A stretch of 49,798 nt of DNA, from NCBI RefSeq assembly GCF_034432235.1, contig NZ_DAOUCJ010000062.1, positions 1 to 49,798 of the forward strand, given 5' to 3'. The DNA is from Thermoflexus sp. GTDB lineage: Bacteria; Chloroflexota; Anaerolineae; Thermoflexales; Thermoflexaceae. Positions within the stretch are counted from its first letter, which is position 1, and each line of letters begins with the position of its first letter. The position numbers and the translations under genes were made by a program. A model generated the notes under the pieces. It ran no database searches and was not told the origin of the DNA. It saw only the letters and a list, made by a program, of their open reading frames with translations. This document shows, piece after piece, positions 42,604 through 49,798 of the stretch.

Positions 42604-43069
42604 CGATCACCTCCCGGTAAACCGCGCACTGACCAAAGGACTCTTCCACTTCGACCTCCAGGGCATGCAGGCGCAGATTCGATGGGAGACGCGCCCGCAG
42701 CTGAGCGGCCAGATAACGGGCCAGCCACTCGGCCGATGTGTTGGGGATCGGCAGGATCCGCACATCCTCCGCGGGGAAGAGATAGCGTTTGGAATCGATC
42801 TCCGCCTCCACCTGTTCTTCCCGGATCGTCAGACGAAGGCGAGGATGCTCCGCCGGAAGCAGCACCCGGTGATCCAGCTCGTCCACCAGCGCCTTCACCA
42901 GGCGCTTCAGGGCCACGAAATCCATCACGATGTCCTCCTGCAGCGGGCCCTCCAGAGACACTGCCACCCGGTAGTTATGACCGTGAAGCGGCTCGCTCCC
43001 ATGGGGGAAGATCATAAAGTGCCCGGCGCAGAACACCAGATGATCCTGGGAAACCCGCACCCGATCCAT
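42581..43069 (-). CDS. 6-pyruvoyltetrahydropterin synthase family enzyme, PTPS-III-like (folate pathway)
   Basis: The 162-residue protein has zinc-binding histidines in FCAGHFM and LHGHNYRV and the family's DFVALKRLVKALVDELDHRVLL. In PTPS and QueD enzymes a catalytic Cys precedes the HGH motif; here the segment reads GSEPLHGHNY, with Glu at the position seen in PTPS-III enzymes (as in Plasmodium ETLHGH). PTPS-III makes 6-hydroxymethyl-dihydropterin and replaces dihydroneopterin aldolase FolB. Its overlap with folK-folP, the enzyme using that product, fits exactly. QueD in queuosine synthesis is the alternative, but the context argues against it. It carries a longer loop (about residues 80-95) than typical. 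Confidence 0.85.
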   Translation of the reverse strand: MDRVRVSQDHLVFCAGHFMIFPHGSEPLHGHNYRVAVSLEGPLQEDIVMDFVALKRLVKALVDELDHRVLLPAEHPRLRLTIREEQVEAEIDSKRYLFPAEDVRILPIPNTSAEWLARYLAAQLRARLPSNLRLHALEVEVEESFGQCAVYREVIDAAVATP

Positions 43070-43090
43070 CGCCGTCCTCCTTTTCGTCCC

Positions 43091-44224
43091 CTAAGGAGTG
43101 CTCCCCTCCATCACCTCCGCCGTGCGCTGCGCGCAGGCGATCCAGGTAAAGGCCGCCGCGCGCCGGATCCCTCGCTCGCGCAACGTCCGCCCCAGGGCCG
43201 TATCCACCAGCACGGCGATCAGCGCCCCGGCCATCCCCCGGGCATCCTCCGGGGGGATCAGATAAGCGGCATCCCCCGCCAGCTCCATCAGCGCCGGGAT
43301 CTCCGAGGCGACCACCGGGACCCCGCAGGCCATGGCCTCCAGCACCGGGAGGCCGAATCCCTCATAGCGGGAAGGATACAAGAAGGCGGAGGCTCCTCGA
43401 TAGAGCGCTGGCTTGTCCTCCTCCGCCACCGGCCCAATGGTTCGCACCACATGCTCCAGCCCCCATGCCCGGGCCAGCGGTCGGGGATCCACGAACAGAC
43501 GGCTCGAACCCTCCGGCAGGCGCCCGGCGATGACCAGGGGGAAGTTCTCCCCGATGGCATCCTGGGCCCAGGTGTACACCGCGAGGAGCGTCTCGATGTT
43601 CTTCCGCCGATCGAAGCCCCCCAGGTAGAGCACATACGCTGGGGGCAGATCGTATCGGTTCCGCACCCGCGCATCCTCCACCGGATCCGGACGGGGGGTG
43701 AACCGCTCGGACACGCCCAGGGGGACGGCGGTGACCCGCTCCGGCGGCAGCCGCAGACGTTGAAGGAGATCCTGTCGGGAGGCTTCGGAGTCTGTGAGGA
43801 GGTGCGCGGCGCCCGGCGTGGCCGCCGTCACCAGGGCGGTATACAGCCGGGCGGCCAGGGTCGCCCGATACTCCGGAAACCGGAGGGGGATGAGATCGTG
43901 CACGGTGACGATCACCGGCGCAGGGGCGCGGAGCGGCGGCGCCCAGTAAGGGACGAACAGCCGATCCGCCCGCCAGCGGGCGGCCGCGCCCGGCAGGCCG
44001 ATCTGCTCAAACCAGAGTTTCTGAAAATCCGGCGGAAGCCGGGGCAGCCGGACCCGGACCGGCTCCACGCCCTCCGGCAACGGGCCCGCCCAGCCCTCCG
44101 GGAGGGCCACGCCGATCGTCCAGCCCGGCCGCACCCGGGGGAGATGCCGGAGGATCTCTCCGACATACTGGCCGGTGCCCGTCGCGGGATGTTGTAGGAA
44201 CCAGCCGCTGACCAGGATTCGCAT
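43091..44224 (-). CDS. Family 4 glycosyltransferase
   Basis: This 377-residue GT-B enzyme starts MRILVSGWFLQHPATGTGQYVGEIL, with the Gly-rich acceptor loop, VTVHDLIPLRFPEY and LTDSEASRQDLL in the N-terminal domain. The C-terminal donor domain shows VLYLGGFDRRKNIETLL and the E-x7-E motif EGFGLPVLEAMACG with VVASEIPALMEL. Likely role: transfer of mannose or a related sugar in a cell-surface glycan or glycolipid. It lies 21 bases upstream of the PTPS-III gene on the same strand, but no pathway link is apparent. Confidence 0.9.
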   Translation of the reverse strand: MRILVSGWFLQHPATGTGQYVGEILRHLPRVRPGWTIGVALPEGWAGPLPEGVEPVRVRLPRLPPDFQKLWFEQIGLPGAAARWRADRLFVPYWAPPLRAPAPVIVTVHDLIPLRFPEYRATLAARLYTALVTAATPGAAHLLTDSEASRQDLLQRLRLPPERVTAVPLGVSERFTPRPDPVEDARVRNRYDLPPAYVLYLGGFDRRKNIETLLAVYTWAQDAIGENFPLVIAGRLPEGSSRLFVDPRPLARAWGLEHVVRTIGPVAEEDKPALYRGASAFLYPSRYEGFGLPVLEAMACGVPVVASEIPALMELAGDAAYLIPPEDARGMAGALIAVLVDTALGRTLRERGIRRAAAFTWIACAQRTAEVMEGSTP

Positions 44225-44235
44225 GGGCGCTGGAC

Positions 44236-44895
44236 CTACGCCGGGATGGGAATCAGATCCAGGAACCAGAAGCCATCCCGAAAGACCGCTTCTCCCCGCA
44301 CGAAAGGGACAGGAGAGCGAAACCCTGGCCCATCATACACAAAGGTGTGGAACTCCCCGTTCTCCCCTGCCGGATCCACATCCGCTGGCAGATCAGCCAG
44401 GAAGGCGAGATCGAGGGTTCGCCCCAGGAACCCTGGGCCCAGGCGGTTCCCATCGATGCACACCGTCACCGCCCGAAAACCCAGGGCGATAAACCGCTGA
44501 ACCAGATCCCGGGTGGGCTCACCCCAGAGGGGGAACAGCACGTCCACCCCCAGGGGGAGCAAATGGCGCAGCCGATAGGCCCGGATCTCCTCCAGGAACA
44601 GATCCCCGAAGGCGAACCGGCGGATCCCCTGCTGCATCAGGCGCCGGGTGGCCTCCCCCATCCGCTGTTCGTAGACCTCATTCGGACAGGGATGCGGGAG
44701 CCAGACCTCATAAACCGGAAGGCCGAGGGCCGCGGCCTGGGCGTGGATCAGGGAGCGGCGCACGCCGTGCATCGTCACCCGATCGAAAGCCTCGTTCAGG
44801 GTGACCAGCAATAGCCCCACCGCCTCCCCCCGTCGCCGCAACGCGTGCAGCGCCATCATGCTGTCTTTGCCACCGCTCCAGGCCAGCGCGATCAT
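44236..44895 (-). CDS. DUF71/Dph6-like ATP pyrophosphatase
   Basis: This 219-residue N-type ATP-grasp-like PP-loop enzyme starts MIALAWSGGKDSMMALHAL with the SGGKDS adenylation loop, followed by a C-terminal segment with ENGEFHTFVYDGP typical of the COG2102 family. Eukaryotic and archaeal relatives amidate diphthine on EF-2. Bacteria lack diphthamide, so the bacterial members have other or unknown roles, possibly in B12 or translation-related modification. The ATG at 44895 has GAGGAGG upstream and is preferred over one 30 bases earlier. It lies 11 bases upstream of the GT4 gene, probably in one operon. Confidence 0.82.
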   Translation of the reverse strand: MIALAWSGGKDSMMALHALRRRGEAVGLLLVTLNEAFDRVTMHGVRRSLIHAQAAALGLPVYEVWLPHPCPNEVYEQRMGEATRRLMQQGIRRFAFGDLFLEEIRAYRLRHLLPLGVDVLFPLWGEPTRDLVQRFIALGFRAVTVCIDGNRLGPGFLGRTLDLAFLADLPADVDPAGENGEFHTFVYDGPGFRSPVPFVRGEAVFRDGFWFLDLIPIPA

Positions 44896-45238
44896 GGGCC
44901 CAACCTCCTCGATCCGATCATCCACGGATCGCTATGGCGGGCGACAGGCTCGGGGCAGGAAGGGGAAAAGCGCCCCGGGGAGAACCTCTACCGCCTCGCT
45001 TTCTGACGATTACCCCAGAAAGAGTTCTGACGCAAAATCATCCGGCTCGCCCCCGAGCTGGGCGCCGGACAGACGGGCAGGATCCGGGGAAACGGCGGAG
45101 GTCCTGTTCCATGTCCATGGGAACAGGAAATCCCCGGGGCTGAATCCTTGCGCCCGATTGATGTAAAATCCTCAGAGGTGAATCCCGCCGCAGAGAGCGT
45201 TTCCAGCTCATCCAACCCGGGATCATGGAGGCGCATCG
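44896..45238. other. Divergent intergenic region between the DUF71 gene and fabG
   Basis: No gene was found in these 343 bases. A perfect 8-bp hairpin CCTGTTCC/GGAACAGG (45103-45110 with 45120-45127) lies upstream of fabG. A TAAAAT box at 45164-45169 may be the fabG -10, with no clear -35. Confidence 0.4.
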
Positions 45239-45988
45239 ATGGGAAACCTGGAAGGCCGCGTGGCCGTAGTCACTGGATCCTCCCGGGGGCTGGGACGGGC
45301 GATCGCCCTGGAGCTGGCCCGACGGGGCGCCCGGGTCGTGGTGAACTATCGTCAGAACGAGGCGGCCGCCCAAGAGGTGGTGGAAGCCATCCGATCCGCT
45401 GGTGGGGAAGCCATCGCCGTGCAGGCCGACGTCAGCCGCTACGAAGAGGCTGAGCGGTTGATCCGTGCCGCCTTAGAGGCGTTCGGGCGGGTGGACATCC
45501 TGGTCAACAACGCAGGGGCCACCCGGGATAACCTGCTGGCGATGATGAAGGAGGAGGACTGGGACTTCATCCTGACCACCAACCTGAAGAGCGCCTTCAA
45601 CTGCACGAAGGCCGCCCTGCGGCCGATGATGCGCCAGCGCTACGGCCGGATCATCAACATCACCTCGATCGCCGGCCTGGTGGGCAACGCCGGCCAGACC
45701 AATTACGCGGCCGCCAAGGCCGGCCTGATCGGTTTCACCAAATCCCTGGCCAAAGAGGTCGGTTCCCGGAATATCACAGTCAACGCCGTGGCCCCCGGCC
45801 TCATCCCGACGGATCTCACCGAGCCGTTACCCCAGGAGTTCAAGGAGGCCGCCCTGCGGATGACCCCGCTGGGACGGCTGGGGACCCCGGAGGATGTGGC
45901 CTACGCCGTGGCGTTCCTGGCCTCCGATGAGGCCGCCTTCATCACCGGCCATGTCCTCACGGTCGATGGGGGGATGACCTGTGTGTAG
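45239..45988 (+). CDS. fabG: 3-oxoacyl-[acyl-carrier-protein] reductase
   Basis: This short-chain dehydrogenase carries out NADPH-dependent reduction of 3-oxoacyl-ACP in fatty acid synthesis. The 249-residue protein shows the cofactor loop TGSSRGLGRAIALEL, VLVNNAGATRDNLL, the catalytic Ser in INITSIAGLVGN and YAAAKAG with the Tyr-x3-Lys pair, then AVAPGLIPTDLT and the C-terminal GHVLTVDGGMTC. The NNAGATRDNL segment is typical of FabG proper. GGAGGCGC precedes the ATG. Other fatty acid genes are not present here. Confidence 0.92.
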   Translation: MGNLEGRVAVVTGSSRGLGRAIALELARRGARVVVNYRQNEAAAQEVVEAIRSAGGEAIAVQADVSRYEEAERLIRAALEAFGRVDILVNNAGATRDNLLAMMKEEDWDFILTTNLKSAFNCTKAALRPMMRQRYGRIINITSIAGLVGNAGQTNYAAAKAGLIGFTKSLAKEVGSRNITVNAVAPGLIPTDLTEPLPQEFKEAALRMTPLGRLGTPEDVAYAVAFLASDEAAFITGHVLTVDGGMTCV

Positions 45989-46054
45989 GGGCATCCCCAC
46001 CCGGAGAATGAGGTCAGCTCCCTGAGCCCGGTCTTCGGGAGGGATCACCCCGGA

Positions 46055-46450
46055 ATGGAGGTCCAGGTGTCTGGGACGCTGGAGGAAATCCATGAAACGA
46101 TCCCGGGGCGCATCATCATCGCCCCCCAGGTCCTGCGGGACATCGTCCATCAAACGATCGCGCAGATCCCGGGCATCGCCCGTCTCGCGCAGGCGCGGGT
46201 GGGACCCTGGTCGCTTTCTGAGGGCGTGCGTGTGACGATGGTGGAGGATCGGGTGCGCATCGACCTGGCCCTGGTCATGCGCCCTGATGTTCCCTTCCGG
46301 GAAGCCGCCCGACAGGTCCAGGAGGAGGTCGCCCGCGCGATCCGCGATCTGACCGGCCTGGAGGTGGCGGCCGTGAACGTCCTGATCACCGATGTGGAGG
46401 TGGAGGAGCGTGGCCCGTCGCCGGCCTCCGGATCGAGCGGACGAGCCTGA
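46055..46450 (+). CDS. Asp23/Gls24 (YloU)-family protein
   Basis: The 131-residue protein has one Asp23 domain: GRIIIAPQVLRDIVHQTIAQIPGI, a central strand pair (VEDRVRIDLALVMRPDV) and VARAIRDLTGLEVAAVNVLITDVEVEE. The family acts in envelope stress or membrane-associated scaffolding in Firmicutes and is often encoded just before nusB. Here its last 41 bases overlap the start of nusB, so the link is conserved. The N-terminal extension MEVQVSGTLEEIHETI is slightly longer than usual. Confidence 0.87.
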   Translation: MEVQVSGTLEEIHETIPGRIIIAPQVLRDIVHQTIAQIPGIARLAQARVGPWSLSEGVRVTMVEDRVRIDLALVMRPDVPFREAARQVQEEVARAIRDLTGLEVAAVNVLITDVEVEERGPSPASGSSGRA

Positions 46451-46904
46451 GGAGAGCCGCCGGGCGCGGGAAGGGATCCCCCTGATGCGGCGGGCCCGCA
46501 TGGTGGCATTGCAGGCGCTGTATGAGATCGATGCCGCCGGCCACCCGCCCGGCGAGGTCCTGTCCGCCCGATTTCAGGCGGAGCCGCTCCCGGCCGAGGC
46601 CCGGGCCTTCGTCCAGGAGCTGGTCACCGGGGTCCTGGCCCATCGGGGGGAAATCGACCGCCTGATCCAGCGCTACGCGCCGGCATGGCCGGTGACCCAG
46701 ATGGCCATCATCGACCGCAACATCCTCCGCATGGCGATTTTCGAGTTCGTCATCGCCCGCCGCACCAGCCCGGCCATCGCCATTAATGAGGCCGTTGAGC
46801 TGGGGAAGCTCTTCGGCTCCGATAGCACCCCCCGCTTTGTCAATGGGGTGCTCGGAAGCATCGCGGAAGAAATGGAGGGCGAACCGGAGGGCCCGACCTC
46901 ATGA
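46410..46904 (+). CDS. nusB: Transcription antitermination factor NusB
   Basis: NusB binds boxA RNA with S10 and prevents premature termination, mainly in rRNA operons. The 164-residue protein has an Arg-rich N-terminal extension and a helical core: RRARMVALQALYEIDAAG, FVQELVTGVLAHRGEIDRLI, MAIIDRNILRMAIFEFV, AINEAVELGKLFGSDSTPRFVNGVLGSIA. The GTG at 46410 has GGAGGAGC just upstream; the alternative ATG at 46485 would give the usual short N-terminus but has a poorer site. It overlaps the Asp23 gene by 41 bases. Confidence 0.92.
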   Translation: MARRRPPDRADEPEESRRAREGIPLMRRARMVALQALYEIDAAGHPPGEVLSARFQAEPLPAEARAFVQELVTGVLAHRGEIDRLIQRYAPAWPVTQMAIIDRNILRMAIFEFVIARRTSPAIAINEAVELGKLFGSDSTPRFVNGVLGSIAEEMEGEPEGPTS

Positions 46905-46965
46905 GCATCTGTCCCGATCCCCTTCTCCAGGGCACGAGGAGGGGAAAGGGGGAGGATCCCGGACT

Positions 46966-47283
46966 ATGGATAGCCTGTTCGGCATTGGCCCGATGGAACT
47001 GGCGTTCATCTTCCTGCTGGCCTTCATCCTGCTGGGGCCGCGGGATCTGCCCCGCATGGCCTATCAGCTGGGCCGATGGATCCGCCAGGCTCAACTTCTC
47101 TACGAAGAAGTGCGGCGGGAATGGGAAGCCGAGGTCCAAGAAATCAGCCGGGAGATGGAGCGAACGGCCTCCGATCAATTGGAAATCCCCCTCCCCCCGG
47201 AGGCCGCCACCTATCAACTCCCATCTTCGAGCGGGACTGCGGATGCGAATCCCTCGCCGACCGATCGTCCGGAAGACCGGTAA
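46966..47283 (+). CDS. tatA: Twin-arginine translocase subunit TatA/TatB
   Basis: This 105-residue protein has an N-terminal membrane helix (GPMELAFIFLLAFILLGP), the short hinge GPRDLPRMAYQLG with the conserved Gly-Pro, then an amphipathic and acidic helix (about 30-75) and an unstructured Ser/Pro tail. TatA-like proteins form the protein-conducting element for folded proteins. Only one TatA/B is present here, so it may serve both roles with the adjacent TatC, as in minimal Tat systems. GGGGGAGG lies 11 bases before the ATG. Confidence 0.88.
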   Translation: MDSLFGIGPMELAFIFLLAFILLGPRDLPRMAYQLGRWIRQAQLLYEEVRREWEAEVQEISREMERTASDQLEIPLPPEAATYQLPSSSGTADANPSPTDRPEDR

Positions 47284-47983
47284 GACGCGCGCCCAGGACC
47301 AGCCCCGTCCGCTGCTGGAGCATCTGGAAGAGCTGCGCCAGCGGCTGCTCCGCAGCCTGATCGCCCTGGGGGTGGGAACGGGGATCGGATTGCTGGTGGC
47401 CGATCGGGCCATCGACTTCCTGGCCGCCCCGGTCGGGGGGCGCGCCGGCCTGATCTCCATCGACGTGACCGAAAGCATCGCCGCCTACATGCGGGTATCC
47501 CTGCTCGTCGGGTTCGCCCTGGCCTTCCCCTACATCACGTATCAGATCCTGGCGTTCATTTACGTCGGGCTGCTTCCCCACGAGCGTCGGATCGTCCTCC
47601 TGCTGGTGCCGCTGGCCACCCTGCTTTTCCTCGGAGGCGCCGCCTTCACCTACTTCGTGATGATGCCGGTCGCCATCCCCTTCCTCACCACCTTCGCCGG
47701 CATCCGAACCCAGCCCCGGCCTTCCACGTATCTCACCTTCGTGGTCTCCCTCATGTTCTGGCTGGGCCTCAGCTTCGAGATGCCCCTGGCTTTCTTCGCC
47801 CTGGCGAAGGCCCGGCTGATCACCGCCCGTCAATTGCTGAGGGCGTGGCGGATCGCCGTGCTGGCGATCGCCATCCTGGCCGCCGCCATCACGCCCACCG
47901 TGGACCCGGTGAACATGTCCATCGTGATGATCCCCCTGATCGGGCTTTATCTGCTCAGCGTGCTGCTCGCCGCCCTGGCCTGA
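47243..47983 (+). CDS. tatC: Twin-arginine translocase subunit TatC
   Basis: TatC recognises the twin-arginine signal peptide and docks TatA. The 246-residue protein has a basic N-terminus, the conserved EHLEELRQRLLRS helix (about 26-38), six membrane helices and the YITYQILAFIYVGLLPHERR region, plus AAITPTVDPVNMSIVMIPL near the C-terminus. The ATG at 47243 overlaps the end of tatA by 41 bases, so the two are translationally coupled. Likely substrates are cofactor-containing secreted enzymes; the formate dehydrogenase in this window has no visible Tat signal. Confidence 0.92.
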   Translation: MRIPRRPIVRKTGKTRAQDQPRPLLEHLEELRQRLLRSLIALGVGTGIGLLVADRAIDFLAAPVGGRAGLISIDVTESIAAYMRVSLLVGFALAFPYITYQILAFIYVGLLPHERRIVLLLVPLATLLFLGGAAFTYFVMMPVAIPFLTTFAGIRTQPRPSTYLTFVVSLMFWLGLSFEMPLAFFALAKARLITARQLLRAWRIAVLAIAILAAAITPTVDPVNMSIVMIPLIGLYLLSVLLAALA

Positions 47984-47986
47984 GTA

Positions 47987-48009
47987 GGGGCACAGCAGTG
48001 CTGTGCCCC
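47987..48009 (+). terminator. Hairpin after tatC
   Basis: A perfect 10-bp stem GGGGCACAGC/GCTGTGCCCC encloses an AGT loop, starting four bases after the tatC stop. No T tract follows. It overlaps the first unit of the tandem repeat at 47998-48041. Confidence 0.5.
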
Positions 48010-48041
48010 CAGCCCAGCGGTGCTGTGCCCTCAGCCCAGCG
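47998..48041 (+). repeat. Tandem pair of 22-base repeats (REP-like)
   Basis: Two adjacent copies (47998-48019 and 48020-48041) of a 22-base unit beginning GTGCTGTGCCC differ at one base (C or T at unit position 12). The first copy forms the right arm of the hairpin with upstream sequence. The repeat lies in the 119-base gap between tatC and the next gene and may be a REP-like or slippage-derived element. Confidence 0.6.
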
Positions 48042-48102
48042 GGATTTCCAGGGTGCGCTGTCAACGAAGCATGACCAACCCTTCTGCGGAGGAATATGCA
48101 TC

Positions 48103-49467
48103 ATGGCGGAGCGTATCCGGGTGATCATCATGGGCGCCGCAGGGCGAGATTTCCATAACTTCAACATCTTCTTCCGGGACAACCCTGCTTACGAGGTGGT
48201 GGCCTTCACGGCCGCCCAGATCCCCAACATCGAGGGACGACGGTATCCCCCTGAGCTGGCCGGCCCCCTTTACCCGGATGGCATCCCCATCTACCCCGAG
48301 GAGGAGCTCCCCGAGCTGATCCGCCGCTTTCAGGCGGATCGGGTGGTGTTCGCCTACAGCGACGTGAGCCACGAATATGTGATGCACCGGGCCAGCATCG
48401 CCCACGCCGCGGGGGCCGATTTCTGGCTGATGGGCCCCCGGGCCACCCAGCTGAAATCCCGCCGGCCGGTGGTCTCCATCGGCGCGGTGCGCACCGGCAG
48501 CGGCAAGAGCCCCACCACCCGCCGGGTGGCCCGCCTCCTGCGGGAGCTCGGCTGGCACCCGGTGATCGTCCGTCATCCGATGCCCTACGGCGATCTGCGC
48601 AAACAGGTCGTGCAGCGGTTCGCCTCGTTTGAGGATCTCGATCGCTATGAATGCACCATCGAGGAGCGGGAGGAATACGAGCCCCATCTGGCCAACGGCT
48701 TCACCGTCTACGCCGGGGTGGATTACGAGCGGATCCTGCATGCGGCGGAGGAAGAGGGGGACCTCATCCTCTGGGACGGGGGGAACAACGACTTTCCCTT
48801 CTTCGTCTCCGACCTTCACATCGTGGTCGTCGATCCCCATCGGCCGGGCCACGAGCTGCGCTATCATCCCGGCGAGGCCAACCTGCGCATGGCCGACGTC
48901 GTGGTGATCAACAAAATCGACACCGCCGCCCCGGAGGCGATCCTCCAGGTCCGGGAGAACGTCCTCCAGGTCAATCCCCGGGCCGTGTTGATTGAGGCCG
49001 CTATGCCCATCTTCGTGGAAGATCCAAACGCCATCCGCGGCCGGAGGGTCCTGGTCGTGGAAGATGGCCCAACTCTCACGCACGGGGAGATGGCATATGG
49101 GGCCGGGGTGGTCGCCGCCCGGCGCTTCGGGGCAGCGGAGATCCTGGATCCGCGACCCTATGCGGTGGGCAGCATCCGGGAGACCTATCAGCGCTATCCC
49201 CAGACCGGCCCGGTGCTCCCGGCGATGGGCTACGGGGCGGAGCAAATCCGGGAGCTGGAAGAAACCATCAACCGGGCCCCCTGCGATCTGGTGCTGACGG
49301 CCACCCCAGTGGACCTCACCCGGATCCTCCGGGTGCGCCATCCCGTGGTGCGGGTGCGCTACGAGATCCAGGAGATCGGCCGCCCGACCCTGATGGAGGT
49401 CCTCGAGACGCGCCTGGGGCGCGGCCCACAGCTGCCCCAGCCCCCTGCCCCGCGCGGGGATCGCTGA
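48103..49467 (+). CDS. Cyclic 2,3-diphosphoglycerate synthetase family GTPase/ATPase (CpgS-like)
   Basis: The 454-residue protein has an N-terminal Rossmann-like domain (VIIMGAAGRDFHNFNIFFRD), a segment with AYSDVSHEYVM, then a P-loop domain with VSIGAVRTGSGKSPTTRRVA (Walker A near residue 130), LILWDGGNNDFPFF and VVVDPHRPGHE, and a switch-like VVINKIDTAAPEA resembling GTPase NKxD. This matches the cyclic 2,3-diphosphoglycerate synthetase family of Methanothermus fervidus, where the product is a thermoprotectant. Bacterial relatives, often in thermophiles, are of unproven function. GGAGGA lies nine bases before the ATG. It is separated from tatC by the repeat region and followed by a 36-bp palindrome. 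Confidence 0.82.
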   Translation: MAERIRVIIMGAAGRDFHNFNIFFRDNPAYEVVAFTAAQIPNIEGRRYPPELAGPLYPDGIPIYPEEELPELIRRFQADRVVFAYSDVSHEYVMHRASIAHAAGADFWLMGPRATQLKSRRPVVSIGAVRTGSGKSPTTRRVARLLRELGWHPVIVRHPMPYGDLRKQVVQRFASFEDLDRYECTIEEREEYEPHLANGFTVYAGVDYERILHAAEEEGDLILWDGGNNDFPFFVSDLHIVVVDPHRPGHELRYHPGEANLRMADVVVINKIDTAAPEAILQVRENVLQVNPRAVLIEAAMPIFVEDPNAIRGRRVLVVEDGPTLTHGEMAYGAGVVAARRFGAAEILDPRPYAVGSIRETYQRYPQTGPVLPAMGYGAEQIRELEETINRAPCDLVLTATPVDLTRILRVRHPVVRVRYEIQEIGRPTLMEVLETRLGRGPQLPQPPAPRGDR

Positions 49468-49478
49468 TCCCCACCCAC

Positions 49479-49514
49479 CGATCGGGGGGCGACTTCGAAG
49501 TCGCCCCCCGATCG
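49479..49514. terminator. 36-bp perfect palindrome after the CpgS-like gene
   Basis: The sequence CGATCGGGGGGCGACTTC (49479-49496) is followed immediately by its exact reverse complement (49497-49514), giving an 18-bp perfect stem with a TTCGAA core. It begins 12 bases after the stop. It could stop transcription despite lacking a T tract, or be a REP-like element. Confidence 0.6.
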
Positions 49515-49626
49515 AACAGCGCCCCATCCCTTCCCACGAATAGGCCATCGTCCCCAACCTCAAGGCCCCTTCCCGGGTATTTCTTTATGGAAGCGGAATC
49601 CGGATCCGATCCTCCCGGCCTATCCC

Positions 49627-49655
49627 TTGATCCGAATGTGTGAGAATCCTAAAAT
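49627..49655 (+). promoter_or_regulatory. Sigma-70-type promoter of the last gene
   Basis: TTGATC (49627-49632) and TAAAAT (49650-49655) are exactly 17 bases apart, about 15 bases before the ribosome binding site of the partial gene that follows. The leader would be very short. Confidence 0.6.
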
Positions 49656-49677
49656 AGGACCGGGTGGAGGGAACGCT

Positions 49678-49798
49678 ATGGCGATCGGCGTGGTGAGCGG
49701 ATGCCCCCTCCGGGCCCTCGGCCTCCAGGCCCTGGCCGAAGCGGAGGGCTTCCCCCTGGCCTGGATCGCCCCCACCGCGGCGGAGGCCCTTTGCCGCG
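49678..49798 (+). CDS. Start of an unidentified protein, possibly receiver-domain-like (partial)
   Basis: The first 40 codons of a rightward gene continue past the window. GGAGG precedes the ATG. The visible residues MAIGVVSGCPLRALGLQALA and EAEGFPLAWIAPTAAEALCR recall the first strand, helix and second strand of response-regulator receiver domains (PLxRxGLxxLLExEGF), but the acidic pair after the first strand is absent (Ser-Gly instead). It could be an atypical regulator; the fragment is too short to be sure. Confidence 0.5.
   Translation, partial: MAIGVVSGCPLRALGLQALAEAEGFPLAWIAPTAAEALCR

Overview
This is about 50 kb of GC-rich bacterial DNA with dense genes and short intergenic gaps. The gene content points to a thermophilic Chloroflexota-type organism, possibly Thermoflexia/Anaerolineae-like. 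The indicators are F420 biosynthesis (cofD), a heme A synthase fused to heme O synthase, a cyclic 2,3-diphosphoglycerate synthetase family protein, secreted proteins with Pro/Thr linkers, a sortase with an LPXTG protein, and Gram-positive-style Asp23-NusB and TatA-TatC pairs. The taxonomy is inference; no rRNA or tRNA gene was seen.

Layout. Positions 1-1730 are accessory DNA: the first codons of a leftward secreted or membrane protein gene, an imperfect palindrome with the architecture of an integron attC site, and an IS110-family element whose transposase is broken by a -1 frameshift. Positions 2172-6921 hold housekeeping genes: cofD (leftward), then dnaG and the primary sigma factor gene (rightward). 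A COX15-CtaB fusion (leftward) follows. A Zur-like regulator with znuABC (9181-12249) lies behind a TTGCAAT palindrome. A leftward block (12308-19506) encodes a CPBP protease and a TetR-controlled ABC-2 exporter with two ATPases, one permease and two HlyD-type adaptors. Next come a GT2 glycosyltransferase, an LPXTG surface protein (frameshifted in a C tract) with its sortase, a PerR-like regulator with a P1B-4 metal-exporting ATPase, a Nudix-fold protein lacking its catalytic glutamates, and an M16 peptidase homologue lacking HxxEH.

The most unusual cluster is 27562-33051. Two membrane proteins resembling hydrogenase-4/complex I antiporter subunits are followed by a formate dehydrogenase-like molybdoenzyme and its sulfurtransferase FdhD. 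No iron-sulfur, hydrogenase or quinone-binding partner is visible. This is the best candidate for an undescribed energy-converting formate system.

The rest contains a GT26 glycosyltransferase, a GHL10 glycosidase-like protein, and a thiamine operon (TPP riboswitch, thiamine pyrophosphokinase, TenA, ThiB) with its own recognisable promoter. It also contains glutaredoxin, GroES, a type 1 periplasmic-binding lipoprotein, an FHA protein, a folate pair (PTPS-III-like enzyme and FolK-FolP fusion), a GT4 glycosyltransferase, a DUF71/Dph6-like ATPase, and a rightward run of fabG, asp23, nusB, tatA, tatC and the cyclic-DPG synthetase family gene. The window ends inside a new gene with a good promoter.

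Several intergenic regions hold long, nearly perfect GC-rich palindromes without T tracts. GATC is also strikingly frequent throughout.
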